27,147 nucleotides of DNA from a virus. The position numbers and the translations under genes were made by a program. Below, in pieces: positions 25,666 through 27,147 of the stretch (position 1 is its first letter; each line of letters opens with the position of its first letter). The stretch spans positions 1 to 27,147 of the IMG/VR virus record IMGVR_UViG_3300009183_000315, one strand, 5' to 3'. The notes beneath the pieces are model-generated. The model was not told where the DNA came from, did no database searches, and worked only from the letters and a program-made list of their open reading frames with translations.

Positions 25666-25741
25666 TAACAAAAACCCGGCCCCGCCCGAAATGTCCGATT
25701 TATACCAATTAAGAAGATTAAACCATTTTCCCCAATCCTAT

Positions 25742-25770
25742 TTGACATTGGCTGTCATGACTGCTAAACT
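25742..25770 (+). promoter_or_regulatory. Promoter of the DUF932 gene
   Basis: TTGACA, 17 nt, TAAACT (25765-25770) with extended -10 TGC: the best consensus promoter of the window. A TGTCCGATTTATAC motif is at 25692. No CRP-type site. Confidence 0.75.
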
Positions 25771-25796
25771 TAGTTAAAACAACCGAAAGGATAAAA

Positions 25797-26813
25797 ATGG
25801 CTCATGATTTAGAAACTCAAAATGGCGTAGCAAGTTTTGCTTCATTTAGAGAGCCTGCATGGCACAATCTTGGCACAGTATTTGATACTGAAAAAAATAC
25901 AAGTGAAATGCTTGTTGCTGCTAACTTAAATAATTGGAATGTTAGACTAGAGGATTTAGAAATCCCATCTAGTTTAGTATCTGACAAACAATATCAATAT
26001 GTTGTTCGTACAAACCCAACTGATAAATCTCAAACTGATGTTTTGGGAATTGTTGGTGAGCGATACACACCACTACAAAATGAAGAGTTATTTGCATTTG
26101 GCGATAACATTCTTGATGGTGGAGGTCGTTGGGAAACTGCTGGCTCTCTTAAGGGTGGTCGTGTAGTATTTGGCTCTCTTGCTTTAGAGCGTGAAACTGT
26201 ATTAGACCCAAATGGTGTTGCGGATAAGGTTAAAACTTATTTGCTTATTAACACTAGCCATGATGGCTCTATTGCAATTCAGGCTTCTATCACTCCCGTT
26301 CGTGTTGTGTGCGCTAACACTCTTAATGTTGCACTCAATCGTACTAAGAAAAAAGATGGCGTCAAGCAATCTTTCAAAATCCGTCATACACAAACTGCCA
26401 ATGGCAAGGTTGCTGTTGCTCGTCAAGCACTAGGTATGGCTAACTCATACATGGACGAATTCGACAAGATGGCTCATGCTATGATACAAAAAGAAATATC
26501 AGCGAAAGATTTCAATGATATTATTCTTGCTGCTTATCCAAAACCTGAATTAGATACTAAGGGTGCAATCAAGAAATGGGAAAACAAGGTAAATATGATT
26601 AACGATATTTATACTGGTGATTTTAATGGCATGATTGCTGGTAATGCTTGGGGCGCATTTAATGCACTTACTGAGCGTTTAGACTGGTATCGTTCATCTC
26701 GTAGTGCAAATGGCGAAAGCATGTTTGCTGCTGCTTCTGGATTTGACCCTGCAACTAATGCAGAAAAAAATCGTTTGCTAACTGTTGTGCAAAAAACTTT
26801 GCAACTAGTTTAG
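25797..26813 (+). CDS. DUF932 phage/plasmid-like protein (TIGR03299 type)
   Basis: A 338-aa protein typical in length for the family. Landmarks: MAHDLETQNGVASFASFREP then AWHNLGTVF at the N-terminus, DVLGIVGERYTPLQNEELFAFGD, ETAGSLKGGRVVFGSLAL, YLLINTSHDGSIAIQASITPVRVVCANTLNVAL and WENKVNMINDIYTG near the end. The family is widespread in phages, plasmids and integrative elements; its function is not established. Strong promoter and GAAAGGA site suggest high early expression. Ends with a TCCTGAGCA hairpin. Confidence 0.85.
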   Translation: MAHDLETQNGVASFASFREPAWHNLGTVFDTEKNTSEMLVAANLNNWNVRLEDLEIPSSLVSDKQYQYVVRTNPTDKSQTDVLGIVGERYTPLQNEELFAFGDNILDGGGRWETAGSLKGGRVVFGSLALERETVLDPNGVADKVKTYLLINTSHDGSIAIQASITPVRVVCANTLNVALNRTKKKDGVKQSFKIRHTQTANGKVAVARQALGMANSYMDEFDKMAHAMIQKEISAKDFNDIILAAYPKPELDTKGAIKKWENKVNMINDIYTGDFNGMIAGNAWGAFNALTERLDWYRSSRSANGESMFAAASGFDPATNAEKNRLLTVVQKTLQLV

Positions 26814-26821
26814 TAAAAAAT

Positions 26822-26846
26822 CCTGAGCATGATTTAAAACTGCTCA
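26822..26846. terminator. Operon-end hairpin, TCCTGAGCA family, copy 4
   Basis: TGAGCA and TGCTCA with an 11-nt loop (TGA...AAAC), 5 nt before the tRNA; it may also be a processing signal between DUF932 mRNA and tRNA. Confidence 0.65.
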
Positions 26847-26851
26847 CCATT

Positions 26852-26925
26852 GGTTCTGTAGCATAGTTGGTTAATGCGCTACCCTGTCACGGTAGAGATC
26901 GTGGGTTCAAGTCCCATCAGAGCCG
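26852..26925 (+). tRNA. tRNA-Asp (anticodon GTC)
   Basis: Full cloverleaf by eye: acceptor GGTTCTG/CAGAGCC with one G-T pair, D-stem GCAT/ATGC, anticodon stem CTACC/GGTAG with loop CTGTCAC (anticodon GTC), T-arm GTGGG/CCCAT with TTCAAGT, discriminator G. No encoded CCA. It probably is co-transcribed with DUF932. Confidence 0.95.
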
Positions 26926-26978
26926 CTCCGGGTTTTCTTTCTTTAAATAATAACACATGATTGTTTCATTAAGAAAGA

Positions 26979-27007
26979 TTGACTTTTTCCCCAGTTTCCT
27001 GTAAAAT
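26979..27007 (+). promoter_or_regulatory. Promoter of the right-edge gene, leaderless
   Basis: TTGACT, 17 nt, TAAAAT (27002-27007), then 6 nt to ATG 27014. Confidence 0.65.
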
Positions 27008-27013
27008 ATTAAC

Positions 27014-27147
27014 ATGACCACAATTAACAAACCACTAACCATAGACGGCCTAATAATGAATATATATGAGGACAACTCTGAACATTTTGACTTTATATAT
27101 AGCATGAATAATGGAGACTGCGATTGTTGTCTTCACTTTGCGATGAA
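27014..27147 (+). CDS. Partial early gene with CxCC motif (runs off right edge)
   Basis: Forty-four codons are visible: MTTINKPLTIDGLIMNIYED then a NGDCDCCLHF cluster. Leaderless start as for the gp88-like gene. The C-terminus lies outside the window. Possibly metal-binding; no family recognised. Confidence 0.6.
   Translation, partial: MTTINKPLTIDGLIMNIYEDNSEHFDFIYSMNNGDCDCCLHFAM

Noticed and set aside
26852-26925. tRNA-Asp as a phage attachment site
   Set aside because: The tRNA is complete, no second copy of its 3' end and no integrase are in the window; co-transcription with DUF932 explains it well enough.

Overview
The window is most likely part of a tailed bacteriophage genome from a low-GC actinobacterium, plausibly a freshwater Nanopelagicales-type host; the host is an inference. 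It holds tail-fibre and adhesin genes, a secreted lysozyme-like enzyme, a holin-like protein, a tRNA and many tiny early genes. Several small proteins (the gp88-like protein, DUF932 and the YPPVP-type 98-residue protein) resemble families I know from actinobacteriophages. No terminase, capsid, portal, polymerase or integrase gene is present, so this is the adhesin end of the late region plus the start of the early region.

Positions 1-17383 (mostly minus strand): late region. From right to left come an Ig-like tail protein, a collagen-like fibre, further fibre proteins, and an fn3 protein with a Pro-rich (PPPAT)n stalk and a Cys-rich tip. Next is a modification cassette: a Cys4 protein, a GT60/Skp1-type GlcNAc-transferase-like protein, a prolyl-hydroxylase-like 2OG-Fe(II) oxygenase and a DUF6065-like protein. 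Four more fn3 proteins with glycine-rich or other C-terminal heads follow, then a long decapeptide-repeat fibre running off the left edge. A single plus-strand gene for a secreted lysozyme-like enzyme (3707-4258) sits inside this block with its own promoter and terminator. Many neighbouring genes share a one-base TAATG stop/start overlap.

Positions 17384-19361: late-promoter region with inverted repeats, a holin-like gene, and a leftward set of tiny genes, several of them apparently leaderless and several with CxxC pairs.

Positions 19362-19838: divergent control region. It holds two perfect DnaA boxes, AT-rich DNA, iterons, CRP/GlxR-type operators and divergent promoters, and is a good candidate replication origin.

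Positions 19839-27147 (plus strand): short early operons encoding proteins mostly under 100 residues, separated by a recurring module: a hairpin, then an AACCCGGC GC-rich element, then in most cases a TGTGA-N6-TCACA palindrome, then an extended -10 promoter. Larger genes are a gp88-like Cys-rich protein and a DUF932 protein; a tRNA-Asp(GTC) lies near the right end.

The strongest candidates for undescribed biology are (i) a phage prolyl-hydroxylase plus GT60 pair next to Pro-rich and collagen-like fibres, suggesting hydroxyproline glycosylation of the virion; (ii) phage early promoters wired to a host CRP/GlxR-type regulator with about 10-bp phased spacing; (iii) a TGTCAG element exactly 10 nt upstream of the -10 in five of these promoters; and (iv) a conserved TCCTGAGCA...AAACTGCTCA hairpin closing the early operons.
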